DNA from: Effrenium voratum
Lineage: Eukaryota > Sar > Dinophyceae > Suessiales > Symbiodiniaceae
Reading direction: 5' to 3'
Assembly: GCA_963377175.1 (NCBI GenBank)
Contig: CAUJNA010000575.1
Coordinates: 117,001-181,000, forward strand
Length of the DNA: 64,000 nt
How positions within the stretch are numbered: the stretch's first letter is position 1; each line of letters begins with the position of its first letter. Positions 22,566 to 31,221 of this stretch are shown in pieces. The translations under genes and the position numbers were made by a program. The notes below the pieces were generated by a model. It searched no databases. It saw nothing but the letters and a program-made list of their open reading frames with translations, and was not told where the DNA came from.

Positions 22566-22800
22566 CTGCACCCCTTGGACTTGGATTCTTGTTCCTGTTG
22601 ATGTTGCGGCCTCAGATTTGTCATCAGAGGATGAAAGAGACGAGCTAAGGGCCAAAGGCCTGACCCCCACCAAACACTGGTTGGCGTGTTTGGCAAACCT
22701 CTTGCAGATCTGTCTGGGTGTTTTCTACCATTGCAGCTGCAATTGAGTGATGTATTGACATGGAATTTTCTGCAATACACGGTCAGTCGTTTTCATGATT

Positions 22801-22900
22801 GTTGTTGGGAAACATTTGACATTTTGGCTTATTGTGGTTTAGTGGGGAATCCCCACTTCACTGCTAAAATTCGATTTGTTGCTCCCCTTCCAACCTCACC
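22801..22900. repeat. GGGAAACATTTGACA repeat (stand-alone copy)
   Basis: Same sequence as the insertion inside the repeat at 19,153-19,254 (TTGTGGTTTAGTGG, CCCACTT, TTGCTCCCCTTCCAAC). Confidence 0.7.
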
Positions 22901-22969
22901 CGAGGATTTTTGCGGGTTTGGAGCCTTTTTAGCATGAGAGCTCAGCATCGGGTTTGCGAGTCCGGCTGG

Positions 22970-23200
22970 CAACTGGCAACTGAAGCGCAGAAAAGCTGGG
23001 AGCATCTGGGGCACGACTCGACTCGACGACTGGAGGCTCCTGCCGGGGGACGAGCTGCGTCCAGGGCCTGTGGTGGGACACAAAGCGCCCGATGGGGCGG
23101 TGGTCTTCGATGGTATGGACGACTGGCTCTGGGAGCTTTACGAGGGGCACAAGCCCCGGCCGGGAGGCGCCGGGCGATCGGGCCATGGGTCCACGCAGTT
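22970..23200 (+). CDS. Possible host exon, family unknown
   Basis: A GC-rich open frame with LLPGDELRPGPVVGHKAPDG and a following DDWLWELYEGHKPRPGG segment runs to about 23,190, where GGCCATGG|GTCC offers a donor. It could be an N-terminal exon of the dioxygenase gene suggested by exons further right, but there is no direct link. Confidence 0.35.
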
Positions 23201-23203
23201 TCG

Positions 23204-23336
23204 GGGTACCTTCCATTTCCATTCTGAACCCAGGGAAATCCGGATCTTTTCAGGAAACCAGCAAAACCCCAGAAGAAACAGATCCGGTGTTTGAAAAGAA
23301 TGATGGTTGAAAAGAATGGTTGGAATCAACCCCTCG
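23204..23336 (-). repeat. CTAGGGGTTGATTCC family, reverse copy
   Basis: Read on the minus strand it has the family order: GGGGTTGATTCCAACC, CAACCATCATTCTTTTC, then CAGGAAACC-type and GGTACC blocks. The outer left end is eroded. Confidence 0.5.
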
Positions 23337-23879
23337 TAAAATGCTTTGTTTATAGGGGGGGTGGTCCATTTTGTGGAAGAGTGCCTTGGTACCCAGAAAA
23401 GGGACCTTGAATCCCCGTTTGGGGGCCCCATTTTGTCGTGAGGCATGTTGAAACCTGTAAAGGACTTGCATGAGAAGCTGGGTCCCTGTGAAGATTCGGC
23501 ACTAGACGGGTGCGCTTCGCTCCAGCTTGGCCTCGCAGCCTTTCAGGTTTGCTCTGAGGGTTTTTGTATTACACCCTGGGAATACGTTTTCTGGGTACTA
23601 ACCCCATTTAGGCACATTTCCGGATATAAAACCGTGTTATGTTGAACCATTCTGGGTCATTTCCCAAGGGTGGATCCCAGCGTGCATTACAAAGACCCTC
23701 AGATTTGCCTGAGTCCTCTTTTTCCCTCCGAAGTTTGGAAGCCCACTGCCGAATGCCTACTGCTGCTCGTGCGGGGCCCTGGTTTCCCTTTTCAAGGACG
23801 GAGCGCGGGTTGTCGGTTTTGGGTCTGTCGCAACTGTAAAAGCTCCATATCACCAAACCACCAATCAGAGGGAAGCTCA

Positions 23880-24011
23880 TACTGTAGATGGACGAAATCC
23901 TGCACCACCTAAGAAGCCTGGGAATGATGATTCCAGTGTAAATACCAACAAAGCAATGGTTTCTCACGGTGTCATTTCCTGGTGCGAAATGGATTCTGTC
24001 CATCCACAGTA
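23880..24011 (+). repeat. TACTGTGGATGGACG MITE, copy A
   Basis: Ends ACTGTAGATGGACGAAATCC and GGATTCTGTCCATCCACAGT are inverted. It lies directly against copy B, sharing the junction ACAGTACTGTGGATG. Confidence 0.85.
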
Positions 24012-24127
24012 CTGTGGATGGACGAAATCCTGCACCGCCTAAGAAACCCTGGTTTCTGATGATTCCCCCCGTAATGTTCTCTCATGGTGTCGATCGAAGT
24101 GATGCAAGAATTGGTCCATCCACGGCA
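24010..24127 (+). repeat. TACTGTGGATGGACG MITE, copy B
   Basis: Head-to-tail neighbour of copy A; ends TACTGTGGATGGACGAAATC and TTGGTCCATCCACGGCAG, core CACCGCCTAAGAAACCCTGG. Confidence 0.85.
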
Positions 24128-24297
24128 GAGTTGTGGGATCAAGAGGTCTATTCCCACTTCTGTGATACAAGAAAAAAACCCTCTTTATACAGGAAATTGG
24201 TCTTTGGGCCTTTTGTTTTTTTGTGTCACAGATTCGTGGATTCCATTTCAACCACCGCCCTGATCCACGTTTTGTTTTATCGGTTTTCGGCTGTCCA

Positions 24298-24398
24298 GCC
24301 TTCGACTTGGAGTCCTTCCGAGGCGAGCTCCCGGCCTTCGACAGCGAGGCCGCGCTCGCCGCCCTGGAGGAGATCGGGCTGGGTTTGGTTACCCCGCA
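24298..24398 (+). CDS. Possible host exon
   Basis: Begins after CTGTCCAG with FDLESFRGELPAFDSEAALA and ALEEIGLG, then GG|GTTTGG as donor. GC-rich and open in one frame only over this span. Function unknown; orientation is the same as the dioxygenase-like exons. Confidence 0.4.
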
Positions 24399-24412
24399 TC
24401 TAGCCTTCACAT

Positions 24413-24528
24413 GAGCAGTTGTTGAGTGGCACCCATTGTTTTTCCCTTTTTCTTGGTGGCTGCCCCACTAAAAATCCGGTCTTCCGCAAAAAGGGTTCCC
24501 TTTTTTGCAGGGTCACTGAACAACTGAG
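24413..24528 (+). repeat. CAGTTGTTCAGTG MITE, full copy
   Basis: Left end GAGCAGTTGTTGAGTGGCAC, right end GGTCACTGAACAACTGAG; core GTGGCTGCCCCACTAAAAAT. Confidence 0.85.
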
Positions 24529-24531
24529 AAT

Positions 24532-24700
24532 GAGCCGCTTGCTCAAAACCGATTCGGATAGAGGAAGGTTAGGAAGGAGCAATCCCCTTGCCATAAATAG
24601 CTGCAGATATCCGCCTGCTTAATTCTTGAAGCATGGTTCTGGGCTTGGACCATCTTAATACTTTTTTCTTTTTTTTTATTATGACTCAAATGGGTCGACT
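24532..24700. repeat. GGTTAGGGAGGGGCAATCCCC-type repeat, copy 2
   Basis: Shares GCTTGCTCAAAACCGATTCG, AATCCCCTTGCCATA, GATATCCGCC and ATGGTTCTGGGCTTGGACCA with copies 1 and 3. Confidence 0.7.
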
Positions 24701-24904
24701 GTTGGTAGTCACCATGGATTCTGTGCGATAGGTATCTAGGGTTCCGTACGACTCTGTTTTTGTTTTCATGCACATTTACCCTTCAAATGAGCCACTGCTC
24801 AAAACCCCAGCTGAGAGCTATGGATTTGGTCTCCTAGGCGAGAAGGGGTGGTTTGGGCCAGCTTTCAGTGGAGGGTTTCAGAGGGTTTCCGGGGCTTTTG
24901 GGCA

Positions 24905-25085
24905 TACCGCCTGAGCCCTTTGCTCAAAACCCGGGCAGATGAAGGTTAGGGAGGGGCAAATCCAACAACAGCTAGCTGCAGATATCCGCCTTCCGAATTC
25001 TTGAAGCATGGTTCTGGGCTTGGACCATTTTAGTACCGGGTTTTGATTATGACTCAAATGGGTCAACTGTTGGGAGCCATTGCTT
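24905..25085. repeat. GGTTAGGGAGGGGCAATCCCC-type repeat, copy 3
   Basis: Contains TGAAGGTTAGGGAGGGGCAA, GATATCCGCC, ATGGTTCTGGGCTTGGACCA and GTACCGGGTTTTGATTATGA. Confidence 0.7.
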
Positions 25086-25768
25086 CTGTGCACCACTCGG
25101 GTTTTTACATGGCAATGGGAACTGAAATAGCCTTGGCTTGCAAAGGAAAGCATTCGTTGAGCATGCTAAATGCAAGAAATTGGGAGATACAACTTTGATT
25201 CCATGTCAAAGGGGCATGGGAGAATGATTGTGGCGCGCGTCGCATCTTTGGCGACGCAGATTGTCGCCCTATTCTTTGCGCCCGGATCTTTTTGGTAGGC
25301 AGCGTGCAGGAAGCCCTGCAGAACATGGATACCTCGGCAAAATGCAAGTCGTCCGTGCCATGTTGAACGCCGGGCCCAGCCGGAAAATTGGAGCTACTAG
25401 GGCTGGCTTTGCCTTCTTAGAATCTGAGTTAGACTTAGGATACATTTTACATTTTACCAGTGACTCAAAGGGAAGCAAACAATAGAATATACATTCTATA
25501 ACTGGGCCTAAGTCTAATCATAGAATTGCCAATGACATTTTGTTGCCCATGCAGTCTCGTAGCTTTCACTCACTGCCCATGATTGCGCAACAACACTCAC
25601 TTGCTTTCGCCAAATGGGGTTTTCCCTTCCAATGCGCCAGAGCTTGGCCCTCTTGTTTTGGTCGCCGTACATTGTGTATAGTCACTTTTTCCAGTCATGT
25701 GCGGTTTACCAAAAGCCATAGCTTTGCCAAGTGAAACCCCCAGACGGCTGGCGCGGCTTCTTTTGCAG
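25086..25768. other. Host non-coding DNA
   Basis: Nothing recognised; presumed intron 5' of the dioxygenase-like exon. Confidence 0.35.
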
Positions 25769-25854
25769 GATGGGGCGCCGTACGTCTGGGACGGCTTTGC
25801 CAGTGCGGCGGAGATTCGCGAAGCGAACCATGCCCTCGAGGAGATGTTTCAAAG
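25769..25854 (+). CDS. Host exon, putative N-terminal part of 2OG-Fe(II) dioxygenase
   Basis: TTTTGCAG acceptor, then phase-0 frame DGAPYVWDGFASAAEIREAN and HALEEMFQR, closing at AAAG|GCTTCT (a GC donor, as used by some protists). The pattern D-G-x-x-V-x-D-G-F-x-x-x-x-x-I followed by an amphipathic helix is typical of the start of prolyl-4-hydroxylase and related 2-oxoglutarate oxygenase domains. Exons encoding later motifs lie on the far side of the virus, so this exon is probably the 5' part of the interrupted gene. Inference from order and pattern. Confidence 0.45.
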
Positions 25855-26549
25855 GCTTCTCCGATGGGGCAAAGTGGGCTTCAACTCTTGGGGAGCCCGG
25901 GCCGGTTCCTTGGTGGTTCAACCAGCCATCCGGTTTCTGAGCTTTCTGGCGAGTGTTTTGTCGGGGCTTCCATTTAACCCACTAAAAATTAGTCACTTTT
26001 AGCGGAAAATCTGAGGACAGAACTATTGGCTACTTCTTGGACCAGGCTGCAGGTGCTAGTCCTTATTTACCAGGTTTCCATTTGGGCACCATTTTTGTTG
26101 ACCCACACCCAAATATTGTTTGGGCAAGTCAAATTGCCAACCTTGACGTAAGGGCAGAAACTCTTGGGTTTTCTTGGAAACCTTGACGCATCTTTGGGTA
26201 GGCTCCATGTGATTGCTCCGCATGATTCGCCCATCTTGGGCCCCAAAAGAGCGTTTTTTTACTCGAGAACCTACCGAAACATCGGTTTGCCGCCCTCCCT
26301 CCCATGCCAACCTCCTCAAATCACAGGGAAAGGAGTGTTGAAAAGGGGACCCCCCGAAATCTGTTTGCTTCGCGTTTCCCTTCAAAGCAACCCCAATATT
26401 TGGGGTATCAACTCAAACAAAGACCTCTAAATGGAGAAAGCAAACGCAAACTTGGTGCCAACTCAAAAACGGCCACCCCGCAGCCCCCAAATGAACCCCA
26501 ATTTTTTGGGGGGTACCAGCTCCAAAAGGCCGCCGTTCTTGTCTCTAAG

Positions 26550-26695
26550 AAGAGGCGGCAGCTGACCCGGGGCAGCGGTGTCTGGGTGGACGAGTGCGCG
26601 GAGGGTGGCCACGCGCGGAACCGGCGCGCGCTGGCGGGGCAGCGCCGGGAGGACGCCTGCGGGTTTTGGGATGTGCAAGGCGCGCACTGGGCTTG
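26550..26695 (+). CDS. Possible host exon immediately left of the virus
   Basis: A CTCTAAG acceptor candidate is followed by very GC-rich sequence open in two frames. One reads LTRGSGVWVDECAEGG and later ends TGA at about 26,695 unless spliced. Its place between the 25.77 kb exon and the 53.81 kb exon suits the dioxygenase gene but no motif decides the frame. Confidence 0.3.
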
Positions 26696-26804
26696 ACGAA
26701 GGCAGCCTGGCGTGTCTATGTGCGTGGTTTCCTTTGAGGTTGTGCCGCCCATTGGTTTCTGTGTGAGCGGATGGTCGAGTGTCGAGTCTGGGTGTAGACG
26801 GCCC

Positions 26805-26851
26805 CAGGGGTGGGGGTGGGGGTTGGGGTGGGTTTTGGAGGGTGGGGTAGG
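26805..26851. repeat. G-rich tract at viral target site (left flank)
   Basis: GGGGTGG-type repeats run up to the viral left end and resume after the right end at 49,253-49,285, showing that the virus split one G-rich tract. Confidence 0.75.
26847..26851 (+). repeat. Target-site duplication, left (GTAGG)
   Basis: GTAGG directly precedes the terminal AGTTAGACAGG and is found again directly after the right terminus at 49,248-49,252. Five bases fit DDE-integrase insertion; most Polintons give six. Confidence 0.75.
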
Positions 26852-27353
26852 AGTTAGACAGGGGGCTTTCCCGTCCGCATTTTGCCATCCGGTCCTAGGG
26901 TCCCCCCCACACTTTTGGGCACATTCTGAATACGCCCACTAAAACAGCCCATTTTCAACATTCAAATTCAATCACCCACCCAATCCAACGCCAAAAAACA
27001 CATATTCACATACCCATCTTCATTTCTTACCCCATCTCAACATCACCCTTACACTCATTCAATAACAACAATCATAACTACATACCACCTCAACAAACCC
27101 CACCAACAAAATCCAAGCTACATACCAACATTTTTTCATTCCCAAGATCGCAACCCCAAGATCTCAATAATTTCTCCCTTGATCCAAACTGCAACCCTTT
27201 CCCATTTCCAACAAATACGAACAGTCTAAAAAAGAACCCTATGTTCGCCCCGAAAAATGGTTAACCAATGGAAAAGGGAGAATTAAAACCGTTAACCCAA
27301 ATCTTGAAAACAATCCCAGTAAAATATGGATGGCAAAATGCGGATGGGAAAGG
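26852..27353 (+). repeat. Left terminal inverted repeat
   Basis: Matches the reverse complement of 48,749-49,247 almost base for base over the outer ~450 bp (for example CAATCACCCACCCAATCCAA and GAACCCTATGTTCGCCCC), with more drift over the inner ~60 bp. The outer end CTTTCCCGTCCGCATTTTGC and inner end GGCAAAATGCGGATGGGAAA are inverted copies of each other, so the TIR is itself flanked by a short inverted repeat. No ORF. Confidence 0.95.
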
Positions 27354-27399
27354 CCTATGTAGGAAAGCACCCCCCACGGCTTATACGGGAAAATTAAAC

Positions 27400-27439
27400 T
27401 ATAATTATAACATATAGTTTCTTACATGTTATAATTATA
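27400..27439. terminator. Perfect 14-bp AT hairpin after small ORF
   Basis: TATAATTATAACAT and ATGTTATAATTATA pair around a 12-base loop, 8 bases downstream of the stop of the minus-strand 44-codon ORF. A near-identical structure sits at 28,114-28,155. Likely a 3'-end signal. Confidence 0.7.
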
Positions 27440-27447
27440 CTATGGTT

Positions 27448-27582
27448 TTAATCATCATCATCTCTGTATTCAGGTAATTTAAATTCTGGACATTCTACAA
27501 ATTTAGTGTTATGTGCAAAACACCTTCTACAATATTCATTGTCGTAGATGTATTTAACAACTTTACTAAAGTCTCTGATCAT
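27448..27582 (-). CDS. Small putative zinc-binding protein (44 aa)
   Basis: Not recognised. ATG at 27,582, TAA at 27,448. It contains CRRCFAHNTKFVEC, a C-x2-C-x2-H...C arrangement that could bind one zinc, and ends in a run of aspartates. Its ATG overlaps the TGA of the upstream 151-codon gene in an ATGA tetranucleotide, suggesting coupled expression or a shared transcript. A hairpin follows its stop. Confidence 0.55.
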   Translation of the reverse strand: MIRDFSKVVKYIYDNEYCRRCFAHNTKFVECPEFKLPEYRDDDD

Positions 27583-28034
27583 ATTATTGAATTAAATTTT
27601 GGTCCTTCGCAACAATAAGCTATTCTGTTAACATCGTTATTGTAAATGCCTCTATATATGTTTCTTAATATGCTTATCTTGTCAAACGAGAACTTGAATT
27701 CTACTTTCAAGTCTTGTTTGTCAGGAAAACTATGACAGCGAGAGAATAAGTAAATATATTCATTTATGGCTGTTCCTCTTTCGGGGTTTTTAACTGCCAT
27801 TTTTCTCCTTCTCGCTGACTTGCACCCCTCGCATTCTTCATAGTTAAATTTACACATGTTATTGATGATATTACTTGACAAGTTTAACTTACTTAACTCA
27901 ACTTTCTCGTCATTTAACTTACAATAGCAGTCAGCAACACGTTTATCAAATATGTTTAGCATGTCATTTGTATAGATCTTATTTAAGAATTCATTCATAA
28001 TTTCCTCTTGTTCAATCTCAGTAAATACTACCAT
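27579..28034 (-). CDS. Uncharacterised cysteine-rich protein (151 aa)
   Basis: No family recognised. The protein is mostly helical with an acidic N-terminus and several cysteine pairs (ADCYCKL, CKFNYEECEGCKSARRRK, AYCCEG), so a zinc-dependent fold is plausible. The lysine/arginine run after the central cysteines suggests nucleic-acid contact. It lies just inside the left TIR, a position often taken by accessory genes in these elements, and overlaps the downstream 44-aa ORF by four bases. Base composition matches the viral core. Confidence 0.65.
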   Translation of the reverse strand: MVVFTEIEQEEIMNEFLNKIYTNDMLNIFDKRVADCYCKLNDEKVELSKLNLSSNIINNMCKFNYEECEGCKSARRRKMAVKNPERGTAINEYIYLFSRCHSFPDKQDLKVEFKFSFDKISILRNIYRGIYNNDVNRIAYCCEGPKFNSII

Positions 28035-28113
28035 TCCGATGCTAACATATATAGGTAATATTTCTTTAAATACATGTTCAGAGAAATTATAATTTATAGA
28101 AATAGTTTTACCA

Positions 28114-28155
28114 CTATAATTACAACATATAAGATCTTACATGTTGTAAGTATAG
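28114..28155. terminator. AT hairpin (15-bp stem, one mismatch)
   Basis: CTATAATTACAACAT pairs with ATGTTGTAAGTATAG around a 12-base loop, 5 bases past the stop of the 48-codon ORF on the minus strand. Same stem and loop pattern as 27,400-27,439. Confidence 0.7.
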
Positions 28156-28160
28156 CAAAA

Positions 28161-28307
28161 CTATGGTATCAAAGGCTTTAATCTATGTATTTCCTTAATT
28201 CTATCATACATTTTGTGAAAATCCTTTCTTGGCTTTGCTTCGTCGCATTTACTGCAAGGATAAACCTTTGTGCATCCTGTTTCTTCTTCGTCATCTGTAG
28301 AACTCAT
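28161..28307 (-). CDS. Small CxxC protein (48 aa)
   Basis: ATG at 28,307, TAG at 28,161. An acidic start (MSSTDDEEETGC) is followed by YPCSKCDEAKPRKDFHKMYD, a knuckle with C-x2-C then a histidine 11 residues on, and a basic C-terminus. The CxxC-x(n)-K-x-F-H pattern resembles small zinc-ribbon proteins common in large DNA viruses. Hairpin directly downstream. Function unknown. Confidence 0.55.
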   Translation of the reverse strand: MSSTDDEEETGCTKVYPCSKCDEAKPRKDFHKMYDRIKEIHRLKPLIP

Positions 28308-28363
28308 AATATTAGTTATGCCAATATGTCTTTAAACGGATTTTCAGAGAAAACTGTATTCAA

Positions 28364-28636
28364 TCAAGAATAAATCCCTGTATCTTCATCATAGTCGATT
28401 TGATAAAATGTCATAGTTGAAGCCTTCGGTTCTTTAATTTCTTTGTTATTAAGTTTGTTTAACTAAATATTTCTTTTATTTTTATATTCACCATTGGTTC
28501 GATCTACTTCTTTACTTTGATAACTGTTTGTTAACGGTTTCTTCTTTTCCATTTCTTGCAAGATTTCTAAAATATTATTATTCTGTTCTAAAACCTTGTT
28601 CAGTTGTTTAACAATCTTTTCTAATCCTTCATCCAT
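28364..28636 (-). pseudogene. Coiled-coil small gene with in-frame TAG
   Basis: Starts ATG at 28,636 (MDEGLEKIVKQLNKVLEQNN, heptad-like) and reads 57 codons to TAG at 28,463. The same frame stays open for another 32 codons with protein-like sequence (STMTFYQIDYDEDTGIYS) to TGA at 28,364. Either a nonsense mutation truncated a ~90-residue protein, or TAG is read through, or there are two ORFs. No other viral gene here needs TAG recoding. Confidence 0.5.
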
Positions 28637-28697
28637 GTAAATATATATATTATATTATAAAATGAAACTTTTAAAACTAAACTTTTATTTTACAAAA

Positions 28698-29201
28698 TCA
28701 TATATCATTATAAGTCAATTCAAAATTAGTTATTGTGTAACTCGTTAAATTATTATTAAATTTACCAATTAAATTACAAATATTTTTGTAATTTTTGTTT
28801 GAATATTTATGAAACTTTTCAATATTATCTGTAATATAAATTATTAAACATTTAATACATTCAAACACATTAACAACATTAATGTTACTATTTGTGTGAA
28901 TATTATTCATTTTTCTCAATGTAATTTCATAAAACTGAATAGCATTTTTATTATCATAATTAGCAATAAATCTTAAAGTATATGAATATATTCTTTTACA
29001 ATAAAATTTTAAATCTGATTGTTCAAATAAATCAGCATAATTAATAGAATTATAAAACATGTTAAAATCAATTTTACTATTTCTAAAGTCATTAACAAAA
29101 TTAATTAATATATCATTTTCGTTATATTCTTCAATAACAATATTTAATTTCAATTCCTTTACATCAATGAATTTAATAATATTATTTATAACATCTTGCA
29201 T
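28698..29201 (-). CDS. Uncharacterised viral protein (167 aa)
   Basis: Very Asn/Ile-rich, all-helical in appearance, no motif recognised. ATG at 29,201 is the first available. Composition and codon use match neighbouring viral genes, and it lies in the same minus-strand run of small ORFs. It could be a lineage-specific accessory gene. Confidence 0.6.
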   Translation of the reverse strand: MQDVINNIIKFIDVKELKLNIVIEEYNENDILINFVNDFRNSKIDFNMFYNSINYADLFEQSDLKFYCKRIYSYTLRFIANYDNKNAIQFYEITLRKMNNIHTNSNINVVNVFECIKCLIIYITDNIEKFHKYSNKNYKNICNLIGKFNNNLTSYTITNFELTYNDI

Positions 29202-29224
29202 TATAAATAATAATGGAAATAATT

Positions 29225-29590
29225 TTAACTATTATGTTTCATCATTTCACGTATAGTTTTCTGTGTGTCATGATCACCATTATCGGATGGAGTAACTCCC
29301 CTCCCAAAGCGTATAGCAATATTATGAACATCTGTTTCTAAGTTGATACTGTCTTTAGTTTTATCAATATTCATTTTCTTATCATTCTTACTTAGTTTGA
29401 AACTTGTCGGAATACACGAACATTTGCAGTTTCCTTTCTTTTGTATTTCTAATTCATTTTTCATTTCTAATATTCTTTTACACATTGGACAAGCAAACTC
29501 AATAACTGATGTCTCTTTAACAACTTCTTCTTTTTCTTCATCAGTTGAAGAAACAACTGGTTCAGTCTTATTCTTTTTCTTTCTTCCCAT
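29225..29590 (-). CDS. Zinc-ribbon-like basic protein (121 aa)
   Basis: The N-terminus is lysine-rich (MGRKKKNKTEP), then an acidic linker, then FACPMCKRILEMKNELEIQK followed by CKCSC: two cysteine pairs about 27 residues apart, the layout of a zinc ribbon. The basic start could act as a nuclear or DNA-binding signal. Function unknown. The 69-aa ORF upstream overlaps it by 23 bases. Confidence 0.6.
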   Translation of the reverse strand: MGRKKKNKTEPVVSSTDEEKEEVVKETSVIEFACPMCKRILEMKNELEIQKKGNCKCSCIPTSFKLSKNDKKMNIDKTKDSINLETDVHNIAIRFGRGVTPSDNGDHDTQKTIREMMKHNS

Positions 29591-29777
29591 TTATATTAAT
29601 ATTTACATTTCTATTTTTGATATTTTGTATCACAAACTTAATTATTTCTAAAACAAAATAGCATACTTTCTTGCATCTATTATCAGTTATAACAACTTGT
29701 TCTATATTCTCTACTTCATCTATTATATTGATATAATCCGAATAGCTTCTATTCATATAAAATAATAAATATAACAT
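29568..29777 (-). CDS. Small hypothetical protein (up to 69 aa)
   Basis: First ATG at 29,777; a second at 29,756 (MNRSYSDYINIIDEVENIEQ) is the more likely start because the first seven residues are hydrophobic leader-like. The middle CYFVLEIIKFVIQNI could be a membrane-facing helix. It overlaps the next gene by 23 bases and diverges from the ATPase gene, leaving only ~30-50 bases for two promoters. Confidence 0.45.
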   Translation of the reverse strand: MLYLLFYMNRSYSDYINIIDEVENIEQVVITDNRCKKVCYFVLEIIKFVIQNIKNRNVNININGKKEKE

Positions 29778-29808
29778 ATTTTCTAAATAACTTTAATATT
29801 ATTTTATT

Positions 29809-30571
29809 ATGTCAGATGTTCCAATAATAAAGCCAATAAACATAACTGAATATGAATTCAAACAATCTAAATATGAGCACGTGCCAAAATTACCATTTAG
29901 AAGTATTATAGTTGCTTCTTCGACAGGTGGCAAAACAGTCTTGGTTCAGAACCTTATCTTAAATGTTTATAGAAATTCATTTGCAAGAATATTTAGATTT
30001 TCCCCCAGCGTTCATAATGACCCAACCTTTACAGAAGTTAAAAAATATATCAGGGATGAATTGCACGTGGATGATGAAAAAGAACAAATATATTTTGATA
30101 ATTATAATCCAAGTGATTTAGAAAATGTAATTGAAAGACAGAAGAAAATAATTAATTATATGAAATTAAAAAGATAAAGAAACTACATTCAATATTAATC
30201 GTTATAGACGATCATGCCGACGACCCTAAATTTGTGAGATATAGTAAATTATTACATGGATTATGTACAAGAGGTAGGCACGATGCAGTAAGCGTAATTT
30301 GTTCAACACAGAAATATAATGTGTTGGCGCCTATCATTCGTTTAAATGCCAGTTCATTATATATTTTAGGTTGAAAAATGCCAGTGAATTAATGAGTTTT
30401 ATTGAAGAAAATAGTGCCATTGTTGATAAACAGCAATTATTAGATATGTATCATCAAGCAGTGAATTTTGCTCCATATTCTTTTTTCTACGTGAATATGA
30501 ATTCAAAAGACATTAACAAAATGTTTCATATCAATTTTGAACAGGCATTTCAAATTACAAATGATGAATAA
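29809..30571 (+). pseudogene. A32-like FtsK/HerA genome-packaging ATPase, frameshifted
   Basis: Packages viral DNA into preformed capsids in Polinton-like viruses, virophages and NCLDV. The first frame (from ATG 29,809) has the Walker A region IIVASSTGGKTVLVQN; the second (about 30,170-30,370) has Walker B SILIVIDDHADD and the downstream VSVICSTQKYN strand; the third (to TAA 30,571) has the C-terminal SELMSFIEENSAIVD region. The frame is lost twice, near 30,160-30,175 (A-run) and near 30,365-30,372 (T-run), each consistent with one missing base. Walker A is divergent (STGGKT). About 250 residues in total, normal for the family. Order and motifs make the call firm; function depends on whether the frameshifts are real. 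Confidence 0.85.
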
Positions 30572-30601
30572 AGATATTCTAATTTAATATAATCTAATAA
30601 T

Positions 30602-30834
30602 ATGCTAATGAAACTATGTAGATGTGGTGGATTTTATCGTAGAGGTAATTACAATTTTCATACTAATTCTTGGATACATAAACTTTATAAAGTGTTAAAA
30701 AGACGACCAACAGACGAGGAATTATTAAGATTTCAAAATAATTTTGTTATGAAGAAGATTTAATAGATGATATGTGTAGCAACGCCTCAACAAAATTACC
30801 CGAAAGTGAAATGACAGATTATGATAGTAATTAA
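30602..30834 (+). pseudogene. Small hypothetical gene with frameshift
   Basis: ATG 30,602 (or 30,608) opens KLCRCGGFYRRGNYNFHTN and continues to TAA at 30,761. The +1 frame then gives YEEDLIDDMCSNASTKLPE and ends TAA at 30,832, so one base seems missing in TTTT near 30,742. About 76 residues altogether. Contains C-x-C-G-G near the N-terminus and an acidic tail. Not recognised. A perfect hairpin abuts the final stop. Confidence 0.45.
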
Positions 30835-30859
30835 TAATATTAATGTATGTTAATATTAT
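30834..30859. terminator. Perfect 10-bp AT hairpin
   Basis: ATAATATTAA and TTAATATTAT around the loop TGTATG, starting on the last base of the preceding stop codon. Confidence 0.65.
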
Positions 30860-30923
30860 CAATTTAAAATAATGAATAATTACATAATTGAACAGGTAAT
30901 TTATATATTAATTTGTCAGATTT

Positions 30924-31068
30924 TTATTTTTCTAATTTCTCAATTCGTGCCACACATTCTTGAAGAGATTTAATAATTAAAGTGTCTGCTCGTGTTTTCA
31001 TCTATACTTAAAACCTTAATGTCTTCCAAACTATTATTTTCATTATTTTTACTTTGAAAAGCACCCAT
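30924..31068 (-). pseudogene. Small N-myristoylation-motif protein, frameshifted
   Basis: ATG 31,068 gives MGAFQSKNNENNSLEDIKVL and stops at 30,970. A shifted frame continues with ADTLIIKSLQECVARIEKLE to TAA at 30,924, so a single indel near 30,990-31,000 is likely. MG-x-x-x-S/Q at the very N-terminus resembles an N-myristoylation signal, and the second part is a coiled coil. Total ~47 residues. A membrane- or capsid-associated role is possible but unproven. Confidence 0.4.
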
Positions 31069-31221
31069 TATATATAATATTATTTAGATTTCAATTTTTC
31101 AAAATTATATTAACCAGGCTCCCGCCTGCTGCCGCCGACCCTCGGCGCATTAAGGGAAAAGTCACAAGGACCGTCCTGAAACACGTCCGCAAACCCAGGG
31201 ACCACTTACAAGATCCTCTAC

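Noticed and set aside
28185..28373. 62-codon + strand ORF
   Set aside because: Lies opposite the 48-aa CxxC ORF and the intergenic region; starts and composition look incidental.
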